64,000 nt of DNA, taken from Boswellia sacra. Its lineage: Eukaryota > Streptophyta > Magnoliopsida > Sapindales > Burseraceae. The stretch covers positions 186,001 to 250,000 of the forward strand of contig SNVD02007196.1 in assembly GCA_013180625.2 (NCBI GenBank), written 5' to 3'. Of this stretch, positions 22,551-33,990 are shown piece by piece. The stretch's first letter is position 1. Each line of letters begins with the position of its first letter. The notes beneath the pieces were generated by a model, which had not been told where the DNA came from, made no database searches, and saw only the letters and a program-made list of their open reading frames with translations. The translations under genes and the position numbers were made by a program.

Positions 22551-23424
22551 GGGTGTTTGATAAACCAACTTTTAAAAATTATTATACTTTTCAAAAGTAA
22601 GATAGAGTTGTTTGAAATTTCTATTGTTGTAGCTTTTACTATGTACAAATAACCAAAATATACATTTATATTATTCCTTTAAATATCTAATTATTAGTAT
22701 TTTATAATAAATTCTTTTCCCTTTTTTGAATTATTTCCAACATTATCTAATAAATGAAACAAATAATATTTTATAATCAATTCTTGTTCTTTTTTTCTTT
22801 TTAACTATTCCCCACAAATTCGATATAAATTATTTACAATAATATTTTATTATTATATATAAATTATTACAAAAATATTTTAAACCACAATATTAATTTA
22901 AATTTAATATTATAATATCAAAATAGATCTATTTATTTACGAAATAATTTAAATTTTATACACACATATTATAGATTTATAAAAAATAATTTTATATTCA
23001 ATATATATTTTGATTATAAAATATAAATACATATTCATAACAATAAATAAAAATATTTTAAAATATAATATCCATTAACTAATTTTTCAATTAAATGAAT
23101 TATTATGAAATTTTAAAATAATTACAAAATTTTCAAAATAAATAAAATTTATGAAAATAGATAAAATTTATAAAAAATTGGGAAAATAAATCACTAAATA
23201 TTTATAATTTTTCTTATTAAGTTAGTATACTTAAAAAAACAATTAACAACAAGGATAATTCTATATTTTTATTTTTCTAGTGAGGGTATTTTAAACTTTT
23301 TATATTTCAAAAGTAGAAGCAAGCCTTAAAAAACAGCTAAGCCCCTACTTTTGGGGTCCTTTATAAAATTTGATTATTTGCACAATTTATTTTTGAAGCA
23401 GATTGAGAAGCAACCCCAAACACC
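22551..23424. mobile_element. Possible AT-rich TIR element (GGGTGTTTG ends)
   Basis: It begins GGGTGTTTGATAAACCAAC and ends GCAACCCCAAACACC, which are short inverted termini of a type common in plant hAT-like MITEs. The interior is very AT-rich. A poly(A)/AAGCTTTAAAAAAA tract precedes it. No target duplication is clear. Confidence 0.4.
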
Positions 23425-23944
23425 ATGGATTGTTGTTGCTGCAAAAGAAAGCATTTTTATATCCCATATCAACAACAATCCCAAACCGGTCCTATATTTG
23501 ATCTTTTCTTTTTCTTATTTCTAAAGGACCTTATCTAATTTCCAATTTACTCTTATTATTGTACATGTAAGATTTTTTATTAATACACAATGAAATTTTA
23601 TTTCTTCTCACTTTCTCAATCCACTTCCTTGATTATAGAAACTTTTTCAATTTCAATTAATTCCATATATCAATTATATTTCAAACAATCGAGATTTCAT
23701 CATCAAATTATAAAATGTGAATGAATTGGGATGATATATCTTAACTTAATATTAAATTTATGTTTATGACCATTCATTTCACACACATATAAACTTTTAA
23801 TAGAACCATGATTAATACAATGTATACATAATTTTTATTTTATTTAGGATAAAAATATCAAAATATTAAAAAATGGATAATAGAGTCTAAACAGTTAAAA
23901 AGCGAGGGTGATTAATATATGACATGATCTAAATTGGTTCAACT

Positions 23945-24827
23945 TGTAAGTTTTGGAAGTATGCAGTTATAAGAAATATAACAGTAAATTGTAAAGTAAA
24001 TTGGCACGGAAGGATTTTACGTGATTCGGTTATAAAACCTATATCCACAAACAGCTATAGAGTTGCAATTCTCTAATTTCTTGTTTGTACAATCTTTAGG
24101 ACCTTTTATAGTGCTGACTCACTCTCACATACTGAACTAATCTTTGTAAAACAAAATCCTATCAAGATCTTAAACTTTAGTGATACTGCCCACTCTCTGT
24201 CGCAGATAACTTAACAACACGCTATTAAGTTATACATAACAACTGATGTCTGATGCTAAATTACATAAATACTTAACCCGCAAGTTATCCCAAGTGTCTA
24301 CTAACTCAGACAGACCTAATTAACAATTCATGTATGATTACGACCTCTCATGTATGAATCAAAGACTCAAAGAATCAAATCAATGACACATTCCAATTTG
24401 CGTTGAAGCTCTCCTCCTTTATTGTTGGAATGTCGAAACCTAAACTCACACAATACACCACATAATCAGCATCTCTGTTATGTAAAAATAACTTTGTATA
24501 TATAGTGGTATGCCTGGACGAAATCTCCTAGAAATCCTGTAAAAATTCTAATCAAAATCATATTAGGATTAGGAGAAATAAAATAGGAAGGAATATAATT
24601 AAACTCTTAAAGGAATTATGACAAATAAATATTCTCCTATTCTAATTAGGATACAAGATACTATATCCTAATCTAAGGAGATATTTATTATAAATCAAAT
24701 ACTTCATATATTATAATTCTAGAAACAGTAAAATAAGGAACAAAATAATATTCTTGTTTTATCACAAGTTGAAAAAAAATATGCATGTGCATGGCACATG
24801 CATATGTAGTAGACACTAACACCAACA
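23945..24827 (-). repeat. 3' LTR of the Sirevirus-type element
   Basis: The 883-bp copy begins at 24827 (TGTTGGTGT) and ends at 23945 (CTTACA) on the minus strand. It pairs with 32955-33832, and a third related LTR lies at 57272-58175 in the opposite orientation. Confidence 0.88.
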
Positions 24828-24844
24828 ATCTCCCCCTTTTTGGC
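24828..24844 (-). other. Polypurine tract of the Sirevirus-type element
   Basis: On the minus strand CCAAAAAGGGGGAGAT directly precedes the 3' LTR start TGTTGG, the expected plus-strand primer position. Near-copies of the GGGGGAGA/GGGGGAAG core occur at about 25224-25240, 25318-25330 and 27697-27712. Multiplied polypurine tracts have been described for Sireviruses. Confidence 0.8.
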
Positions 24845-25355
24845 AACTTGTGATGAAAACACCAACTGTTTCTATTCAAAGAAAAACACATGATAAGTTA
24901 ATCATAACAATAAGCTATCATGAAGTAGTAAACAAAAAATATCATGTGTGAAGAATTATCTACTGTTCTATTACAAATCTCATAATAGAACACTGTCAGA
25001 ATATGTATATCCTACAAACAAAATGAAGTTGTCAAACTGATCAAGCAACACTTTAATCAATTCATGATCCGAGAAATCAGACAATCAATGAAATCATGAT
25101 CAGAGCAAAAACATCTGAGTAAAACATTCATCAAATCAAGATACCACAAACACAATAAAAACACAATGCATCAAAATAGTTCGAATGGATCATGATCAGA
25201 CCAAGCATAAGAAGCATAAGAAGTTCTTCCCCCTTACTCCTTACTTACATCCCTTGAGAACCAAGTAACAAATAGAATATAAACAGAGTTAGAAGTAAAA
25301 ATATCAGAACTCCTCCTTATCTCCCCCTTGATTTCAGTACAAGTGCCAAAAGCAC

Positions 25356-27416
25356 TTAATGAAGTCGTGGATACTTTCGAACAGGAGGGGAAGATGAACT
25401 GCCAGGCCGCTTCTTTAATCTGTCAGCCTTTACTTTATATCTCTTCCTGGTTGTGGTAGGAGTGGGTTGCTCGGAAGTCACAGGAGCAGGTTGTTCTTCA
25501 GCTGTCTTAGAAGAGGCGGTAGTAACCTCTGCTACAATTCTTCTAATCTCCCTATCATGTATTTTTGCACTGGTTTCGATGGTGGTTAACTCAATAGCAG
25601 GTTGTTGAGTGGAAACCATAGATACTTCTGCAAGTGTAGCTGGTAGAGAGGTGGCTGGTGCAAATGGTTCTGTCTCCTGGTCTGCAAGAGGGGGTTCCTC
25701 TGTGTGTTCTACCTCTGGTTATGCTACAAGTGATGAGGTTGGATCTTTATGATGTGGTGATTGTGTGAATGGTGAAAAAGTAGTATGCTCTGCTGACTTT
25801 GTAGGATCCATATGTTCAGTCTCCATTGGCTGTGGATCTTCTACTGTACCAGAATGTCTTACAAATTTTGCCTCCAAAGCATGTTGTTTTGCTTTGATTT
25901 CTTTCAAATCCTGCATAATCTCAGTCAAAGCAGAGTTTATCAACACAAGCTGTTCTTCAACATTTGTCATCTGATTTTTTCTAACTCTCTTTGGCTGTGG
26001 TTCAGGTACAGGTAAGTCAGACTTATCATGTAGCCTTTGAAGAAATCCCTTTGTAATGGATTTAGATAGAATTTCTATTTGTTCCTTGGGACTTATAAGG
26101 ATGCTATTTTGTGCAAGAATCCCTTGAATTAAGCATGAAAACATAAGCAAGTAATAATCAGAGTGATAAGAACAATCTGAACAATTGATCTATAAGCTAG
26201 TAAGCCAAAGTTAATTGGTCGTTTGGTGCCTAAACAATATAGAAATTTCACTCTGTCTTCCTGAACTTGATTTTGATGGGAAGATCGAAGCCAATTGAAC
26301 TGAGCTATCTTATGCATCACTCTATATTTGTTCCTAAGGTATTGCTGGTCTATGCCATCTCTAGGTTTCCATTCAATGTCTATTCTACCAGTCAATTCCT
26401 TAATCACTTCAGCCATGTTAAATTCCTCATCTAAAGAATGCAAACTGCCTATAGGAATATCCAAAAAAGTGTTTATGAGATTCGGAGAGAATTTCACAAA
26501 CTTTCCTCTACAATGAACTTTGTGATAATGGAAACTTTTCGGATTATCAATGGCAGTTGAGATATTGGCATAGAATTCTTGAATTAAAGACTTCACAGGG
26601 GGTAGGAAGTTGTTTATCGTGCGAGTCCAGTATATAGACTTAGGCAACTCACTCAGGCCATATGTGTTGAAATCAGTAAGTTTTACTGGCCTTCCCATCT
26701 GTAACTTCCTTTGTGAAATGTACTTCTTGAACTTCTGCTTGATGTCGTGTGATGACCTGGGCCAGGGCCCTTCACCCCACCCCCTCCCGATACTCCGCCG
26801 GTCTGAACCCAATCGCACAGTAAACCATATTGTCCGCTTTGACTGACCCACTGGCCAACAGGCTGCACGACTTTGCTCCTAAAGGACATGTCCCCCACTC
26901 GAACCCGGGACCTCCTCAAAGGCTCCCGAATCCATCATAAGTACCATTCGAGCTAGTAATAAATGCTTTGGCCTAGCCCACTAGTTAACAGGCCTCACGG
27001 CTTTGTTCCCAAAGGACGTGTCCCCCACTCGAACCTGGGACCCCCTCAAAGGCTCCCGAAATCCATCATGAGTACCATTAGAGCAAGTTGGCCAGTGGGT
27101 CAGGCCAAAGCGGACAATACGGTTTATTGTGCAATTGGGTTCAAACCGACGGAGTACCGGGACGAGGTGGGGTGAAAGGCCCTGGCCCAGATCGTCACAT
27201 GTCGGCTGTGAGAAACTTATTATACTTTGGCTTAACTTTGTCTTTCATCTTCTTTACTGGAACTTGCTCGTCCTCACTCATGGCGAGATCAACAACGATC
27301 TCTGCATGTGTTTGTTGCGTTGGAGATAACGGTACGCTGTTGCTCCTGTTGTAACTGGAGTCGCTCTGAGAAGATGAAGAACTGGTAGATTTTGAGGATT
27401 TTGTGTGCGCCACCAT
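25356..27416 (-). pseudogene. Third reading frame of the Sirevirus (env-like position), broken
   Basis: Downstream of RNase H a reading frame opens at 27416 (MVAHTKSS, serine-rich N-terminus), is interrupted at 27198 by a 451-bp TIR element, and resumes at 26747. The central part (about 26700-26200, with QEFYANI, GKFVKFSPNLINTFL) resembles the putative plant transposon protein domain found in many plant elements. Frame breaks near 26150 and 25700 separate a coiled-coil-prone charged segment (25719-26150) and a basic proline-rich C-terminus (25356-25619). No signal peptide or membrane anchor is evident, so the name env-like reflects position only. Confidence 0.65.
26748..27198. mobile_element. 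451-bp long-TIR insertion inside the Sirevirus third frame
   Basis: Arms of about 110 bp (26748-26860 and 27090-27198) are inverted copies with outer ends GTGATGACCTGGGCCAGG. ATGTCG flanks both sides (26742-26747, 27199-27204). The GC-rich middle contains two direct repeats of about 100 bp (near 26869-26955 and 27000-27085, each with GTGTCCCCCACTCGAACC-like text). It has no coding capacity and is a foldback/MULE-like non-autonomous element younger than the retrotransposon. Confidence 0.7.
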
Positions 27417-28248
27417 TGTTAGGGTTTGTAATCTGCACAAAATTCTCAGAACAAGAAGAGAAATAGGATGAGGGACAATGGAGAAACTATTATAGGAGTA
27501 TGGTATGAACAGGAGAAGCCCAAAAACTATTCATAATATACTAGGCTGGATTTAAAACAATTTTGTTTTCAACAAAATTTAATATTAATTCCATTTCCAA
27601 AACTGTTTCATAACTGACATTAATAAACAAAAATTCAAATTCGATTCCCATTTGAATAAGGAACTCTAATTGAATGAGGATTCCTGCCACTGAAACTTCT
27701 CCCCCTTAATTCAATAATGCTGACATGGCATTTTTGACACATGGACACATAAGAAAATCAAATTTCAGATAAGCACAAAGAGCATCGTATGTTATAAAAA
27801 ACGTAACAGAAAACAGTTAACAATAACATAATAACAATATTTGGACATCATATGAATTATTCTAAGAAAGCATATTTTAGAGCTGTTTTATTTACTTTTA
27901 ATTATTTTATCACTTAATCTAATTGAGTGATTAACTTAGGCATGCTTCTTACACACACAAAAATTAGTCTCAATGTGAATTTTATAAATAAATACAATAG
28001 CTTTCACACTGAATAGAGGTAGCCCTTTTCCATTTGAGTGGATGACCTCACCATATTTCTTAGATACAATGAAGTTACTCTCAATGGATGGCTTTCACAC
28101 ATCATACACTGATAGCCCTCTCTGTATTTTTTATTTTTAGACCAGTATTTTATCATTTACACAATATTTATATCACAGCTCACACATGCTTAATTAGAAA
28201 AAAAACGTATGACATTACAGATACAAATAACATAACAGTAAGCAGTGT

Positions 28249-28971
28249 TTATGTAGATAACTGACAGATGCCTAAGGCCTTTCTTAGATTTTCAAATCTT
28301 GTTATATCCAATACCTTAGTAAACAAGTCAGCCAATTGTCTATCAGTAAAGATGTGTTCAATGTGTATCACCTTAAACTCTACTAGTTCCCTTATAAAAT
28401 GGTATCTTATGTCAATGTGTTTTGTTCTAGAATGTTGAACAAGATTTTTGGAAATATTTATAGCACCAGTATTATCACAAAATACAGTTATAAGTTTTTG
28501 TTCAATACCATAATCACTCAACATTTGCTTCATCCACAATAGTTGTGTGCAATAACTCCCTGCTGCTATGTATTCAACTTCAGCAGTAGATAAAGAAATA
28601 GAATTTTGCTTTTTGCTGTGACATGAAACCAAGTTAGTACCAAGATAAAAACAACCTCTTGAAGTACTTTTTCTGTCATCTGCATTTCCTGCCCAATTAG
28701 CATCACTAAACCCTGTAAGATAATCATTTTTATCTTTAAAAAACCATATTCCATAATTATGAGTTCCATGTACATACCTGATGATTCTCTTAGCTGCTGT
28801 CAGATGTGATTCCTTTGGATTTGCTTGAAATCTTGCACACAATCCTACACTAAAACACAAGTTTGGTCCACTTGCTGTGAGGTATAGCAGGCCGTCAATA
28901 ATGCTTCTGTACAAGCTTGCATCAACATCTTTTTCTGCATTATCTTCATTGGTTTGATTTCTCAAATCCAA
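28249..28971 (-). pseudogene. Ty1/copia RNase H domain
   Basis: 240 codons open. The recognisable RNase H blocks are SDANWAG, the KSTSRGCFYLG stretch, STAEVEYIA and a C-terminal FTKVL motif. It continues the reverse transcriptase, from which it is now separated by a frame change near 28960. The polyprotein ends here. Confidence 0.88.
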
Positions 28972-29820
28972 ATTTCTTTACAAGATTTTTAGCATATTTT
29001 GATTGAGATTTGAATATCCCATCATTCATTTGCTTAACCTGCAATCCAAGAAAGAAATTTAATTCTCCTACCATGCTCATCTCAAACTCTTCTTGCATCA
29101 ACTTAATAAACTCATTAGTTTTGCTTTTGTTAGTTGATCCGAATACAATGTCATCCACATATATTTGTGCAACAATAAAATAGTAAGATGCATGTTTGAT
29201 AAACAAAGTCTTATCATTGCTGCCTCTTTTATAACCTCTGTTGATCAAAAGTTTGTCAACCATTGCTCAAGGAGCTTGTTTCAAACCATATAAGGCTTTG
29301 CGTAATCTGTACACAAAATAAGGATGTTTAAGATCTTCAAAACCCTTAGGTTGTTCAACAAAGACTTCTTCATTTAGATAGCCATTTAAAAATGTTGTTT
29401 TAACATCCATTTGGTACAACTTAAAATCAAGCAAACAAGCAATTACAAGTAGTAATCTGATTGACTCAAGTCTAGCTACTGGTGCAAAGGTTTCATCAAA
29501 GTCTATGCCTTCTATTTGTGTGTAACCTTGTGCAACTAGCCTAGCTTAATTTCTTACTACTTGTTCACTTTTATCAGTTTTATTTTTGAATATCCATTTA
29601 GTTCGAATGACATTTGCATTTTCTGGCCTAGGAACTAATTCTCATACTTCATTTCTTTTAAACTGATTAAGTTCATCTTGTATAGCTTGAATCCACGCAT
29701 CTTCTTGTAAGGCTTCTTTCACTTTTTTTGGTTCAACTAAAAAAACATAACAAGCAAATCTTACCTGATTTCTTACCTTGCTACTGGTTTTCATCATGTC
29801 ATCTGGTGTTCCAATGATAG
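28946..29820 (-). pseudogene. Ty1/copia reverse transcriptase domain
   Basis: The catalytic YVDD lies at about 29161-29150, followed by IVFGSTN. The N-terminal half (29264-29820) is recognisable only in pieces. A TGA replaces the residue after KQAP near 29266, and another stop falls near 29549. The domain is inactive as encoded. Confidence 0.85.
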
Positions 29821-29839
29821 AGCTGGTTGGATGTGCTTT

Positions 29840-30840
29840 CTAAATCCAAGTAGGTGGATCTTTCATTTCATCTTCATTCCTAATTGAATTTCTGTTCAAA
29901 TCTGAGTTGTCAGATGTTACTGTTACGTCAGGTGTAACAATGGTTATTTCCTCTTTCATAACAGAATCTTCTTTATTGTTGCTGTCTGAATCTGATTTTT
30001 CTGTATCTTCTATAAAGCTGGTTATGCTTTCCTCTTGTGAATATGTTGCTGTCTGAATCTGATTTTTCTGTATCTTCATTCCATGCTATTTTATGCATAT
30101 CTCACAACGACTCCTTCATCACTTCTTGGATCCAATTTTCCTAACTGCTCTCTGTCATTTAAGATGTAACACTTTTTGCTATTGAGCATCACTCTAGCCA
30201 TCTCTTGAAGAATTCTATTCTTCCTTTCCACAATGCCATTCTGTTCAGGGGTTTTGGGAGCTAAAAATTTATGATCAATTCCATGATATTTGCAAAAGTC
30301 AGCACAGCTAACATTTTCAAACTCCTTGCCATGATCACTTCTTATTCTCACAATCCTTCCAATGTTCCTATTTTGCTCATTTTTAAGCTTAACACAAAGA
30401 TTCCTGAAAGTCTCAAAAGTGTCAGATTTTTCTTTAATGAAATCAACTGAAGTATATTTAGAAAAATCATCCACACAAACAAATATGTATCTCTTACCTG
30501 TAATGCTTTCAATTTGTATAGGACCCATAAGATCCATGTGAAGCAAATCAAGTATTTTGGATCTGCTAAGATGTGGATTTGATTTGTGTGAACTTCTAAT
30601 TTGTTTTCCCATTTGACATGGTCCATAAATTTCGTTAACTTTGTCATCAAGTTTAGGAACTCTTTTTAGAGCACCTAACTTAGTTAATTTAACCAACTCT
30701 TTGTAATTTAAGTGTCCTAATTTTTGATGCCATAATTCTGAATCTGAAATCGTAGCTTGAAATGCAATATTTACCAAATAACAATTATCCGAAGATCTAT
30801 TACCTTCAAGAATGCATTTACCAAAATTATCTAAGACCAT
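29840..30840 (-). pseudogene. Ty1/copia integrase and linker
   Basis: The pre-integrase zinc-binding part keeps WHQKLGH, but the following C-x2-C has lost its first cysteine (YGPC). The catalytic core retains the D,D,E residues in HMDLMGP, RSDHGKEFEN and NGIVERKNR. An acidic linker (29840-30079) follows in another frame. A 67-bp direct duplication (starts at 29981 and 30048) lies in the linker. Confidence 0.87.
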
Positions 30841-30849
30841 GCATTTGTT

Positions 30850-31503
30850 TTATGTGAAATTAACAATATACTTGTCATCACATATCTGACTAATAATAAT
30901 AAGATTAGCTTTCAAACCATCAACCAACAAGACATTTTGAAAATTGGGTAGACCTTTGACATTCAGAGTGTCTTTACCAATTATGTTACTCTTTGCTCCA
31001 TCTGCATAGATGACATTACCATCCCTACATGCTTTAAAATATGTTAAAAACTGTTTATTTCCAGTCATGTGCCTGGAATAACCACTGTCAAAATACCATA
31101 AACCGTTAGAAGTGTATTCAAGAGTAGTAAGAGCAACATGGCATACTGTCTTGTCTTTCTTAACCCATTGCAGTTGTGATTTTGATAACAGTTTGAACTG
31201 TTTTGATCTTTTATGCAAAAGATTCAACAATTTAAAGCATTTAGGTCTAATATGTCCCTTTTTACCGCAAAAATAACAAATTGGAATGAATTTCCTTACT
31301 TTTTCAAGACTAGATTTGAAAGAACTCAGAGGAGAAATAAATGTCTCATTGCTCTTGGAATTAGGACTTGACTTTAAAGAGTTAAGTTCAGAATTCTTAC
31401 CTGATGTTAAAGCTTTAACAAAGACTATTGTTGATGAAGATGCGAAAATACCTTCTTTGTACCCCAATCCATATTTGTTGGAGTTGTCTCTTCCAAGACT
31501 CAA
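30850..31503 (-). pseudogene. Gag zinc knuckle and aspartic protease region
   Basis: A CCHC knuckle (CYFCGKKGHIRPKC, near 31280-31240) is followed by the protease motif WYFDSGYSRHMTG. The usual cysteine of DSGCSRHMTG is replaced by tyrosine, but the catalytic Asp-Ser-Gly is kept. Continuity with gag and integrase is broken at both ends. Confidence 0.83.
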
Positions 31504-31566
31504 GACCTGATCAAGTTTGGCTGCTCCAATTTTGAGTTGATCAATACACCACTTGCTTTCAACCAG

Positions 31567-32906
31567 TTATGTTATGATTTTCTTAATATGTGCTGTTTTG
31601 TCTGTCAAAACAGTCTCTAGTTCTGAGATATGATTTTCAGCATAGGATTTTTCACATTTCAGCACCTCAATCTTCTTCTTCAAGATTTTGATTTCTTCCT
31701 TCTGATTCAGCCATTCACCATAGAGTGCGTTGTATGTCTCTTGCAACTCTTCATAGTATTCTGGTCCATCTTCTTCATCAGAATGATCAACACTGGTTCT
31801 GTAATTTTCTGTTATGTCAGACGTAACAGCTTTCCCTTTATCCGCAATAGATACAGTAAATGCAACAAAATTGCTCATGTAATCTTGATCTTCTGACTCC
31901 GATTCTGATTCATCATTCCATGTTGCTGTCAGTTCTTTGTTCTTTTTCTTGAGATTAGCACATTCAGACTGAATATGTCCATAACCAGAACATTCATAAC
32001 ACTGAATCTGTCATTTCTTATCTGGTTGTTTCACTTTCTTCTTGTCATTCTCCTTGCTGAACTTCTTGAACTTATCTTCATTTAGGTTTGATGGCTTTCC
32101 TTGATTCTTTTTTCTGAAATTTCTTTTCATGAACTTGACATAATTTCTTATTAGAAAAGCAATTTGTTTAGAATCAGTTTCATCAAGCTCATCATTACTT
32201 TCCTTATCAGATTTTTCAGTTTTAACATTGAATGCAATGCTTTTTCCCTTTTGCTTCCTAGTACTTTAATTGATTTCAAAATTTTAGAGAATACCAATCA
32301 GTTCATTAACCCTCATCTCATCAGTGTTTTTAACTTCCTCAATGAGTAAAATTTTAGGTTGAAATTTATCTGAGACAGACCTAATTATTTTACTAATAAT
32401 TTCTGCATCAGTGAAGGTTTTTCCAAGCATGTATGCCGAATTTGTGATATGACATATCTTAGAGTAAAACTTAGAAATCGATTCATCCTCATGCATCATT
32501 AAATTTTCAAATTGAGAATTAAGTCTCATCAATTTATATCTTTTAACTGATGCTGTACCTTCATGTTTTACCTCAAGTATGTCCGATGCTTCTTTGGCCA
32601 CTTTGCATCTTAAAATTTGTCTGAAGTTGTATAAGTCCATTGCATCAAAAATTGCATTGAGAGCCTTAGAATTCCAGCTGGAATGTCAGTATTCTTCATC
32701 AGTCCATTCATCCTCAGGTTTGGCTTCGGAATCACCAAAAGCATTCAACTTTGTTGGCGGTGTCCATCCTTTAAGCACACTAGTCCATGCCCCGTCATCA
32801 AGAGATTTGATATACATCATCATTCTTATCTTCCAATATGAGTAATTGTTATCATCAAGAATAGGTGGTTGTGTTCCGGATCCTCCATTGCGAATAAACT
32901 CAACAT
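31567..32906 (-). pseudogene. Ty1/copia Gag
   Basis: The ATG at 32906 opens a UBN2-type gag that is interrupted near 32690, reopens as 118 codons (32640-32284), passes through a second CCHC knuckle near 32010-31960 and a coiled-coil-prone segment (31878-31567). The homologous gag on the plus strand at 63028-64000 confirms the frame. Several stops are present. Confidence 0.82.
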
Positions 32907-32938
32907 GATCTTTTTTTTCACTTGTCTATCAGTGAATA

Positions 32939-33832
32939 CTGCTCTGATACCAATTGTAAATTTTGGAAGTATGCAGTTAGAAGAAATATAATAGTAAACT
33001 GTAAAGTAAATCGACAGAGGAGGATTTTACGTGGTTTGGTTATAAAACCTACATCCACGGATAGCTATATAGCTGCAATTCAATAAGTTATTATTTGTAC
33101 AATCTTTAGGACATTTTACAGTGCTGACTCACTCTTACACATTGATCTAATCTTTGTAAAACAAAATCCCGCCAAGATCTTAAACTCTAGTTACACTGCC
33201 CACTCTCTGTCGCAGATAACTTAACAACACACTATTAAGTTATACATAATAACTGATGTTTGGTGCTGAATTATATAAACACTTAACCCACAAGTTATCT
33301 CAAGTGTCTACTAACTCATACAGACCTAATCAACAATTCATGTATGATTACAACCTCTCATACATGAATCAAAGACTCAAAGAATCATATCAATGACGCA
33401 TTCTAATTTGCATTGAAGCTCTCCTCCTTTATTGTTGGAATGCCGAAACCTAAACTCACAAAACACACCACATAATCAGCATCCCTGTTATGTAAAAATA
33501 ACTTTGTATATATAGTAGTATGTCTAGACGAAATCTCCTAGAAATCCTGTAAAAATTTTAATCAAAATCATATTAGGATTAGGAGAAATAAAATAGGAAG
33601 GAATTAAACTCCTAAAGGAATTATGACAAATAAATATTTTCCTATTCTAATTAGAATATAAGATACTATATTCTAATCTAAGGAGATATTTATTATAAAT
33701 CAAATATTTCCTATATTATAATTCTAGAAACAGTAAAATAAGAAACAAAATAATATTCTTGTTTTATCACAAGTTGAACAAAATTCATCATGTGCATGGC
33801 ACATGCATATGTAGTAGACGTTGACACCAACA
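32939..33832 (-). repeat. 5' LTR and primer-binding site of the Sirevirus-type element
   Basis: The LTR spans 32955-33832. On the minus strand it is followed by ATTGGTATCAGAGCAG (32954-32939), the tRNA-Met primer-binding site. The right flank CAATT (33833-33837) is the counterpart of CAACT at 23940-23944. Confidence 0.88.
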
Positions 33833-33952
33833 CAATTTTTTAAGCGTATGATCCAAGGCAATCCATCTTCATGGTCGAAAATAAAAAATGAAAAATATAA
33901 TGGGTAGGTATTTGCCAATGAATATTGTAGGTATTCTTCTCTGTATTATCTC

Positions 33953-33990
<38 letters not shown>

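Larger units (their letters stand above)
23945..33832 (-). mobile_element. Sirevirus-type Ty1/copia retrotransposon, complete but decayed (9,888 bp)
   Basis: Minus-strand element with LTRs at 32955-33832 (5') and 23945-24827 (3'). LTRs start TGTTGGTGT and end TTACA. A primer-binding site (ATTGGTATCAGAGC) adjoins the 5' LTR and a polypurine tract adjoins the 3' LTR. The target duplication is CAACT/CAATT, one mismatch. Domain order gag - protease - integrase - reverse transcriptase - RNase H is Ty1/copia. An extra reading frame between RNase H and the 3' LTR, repeated PPT-like tracts and large size fit Sireviruses (Maximus/SIRE). The LTRs agree at about nine bases in ten over the first 360, so insertion is old. 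Frameshifts and stops make it non-autonomous. Confidence 0.9.

Noticed and set aside
26866..27085. tRNA-like text (CTCGAACCCGGGACC) suggesting a tRNA gene or SINE
   Set aside because: There is no cloverleaf of proper length and no poly(A) tail; the segment is bounded by 110-bp inverted repeats and duplicated inside a TIR element.
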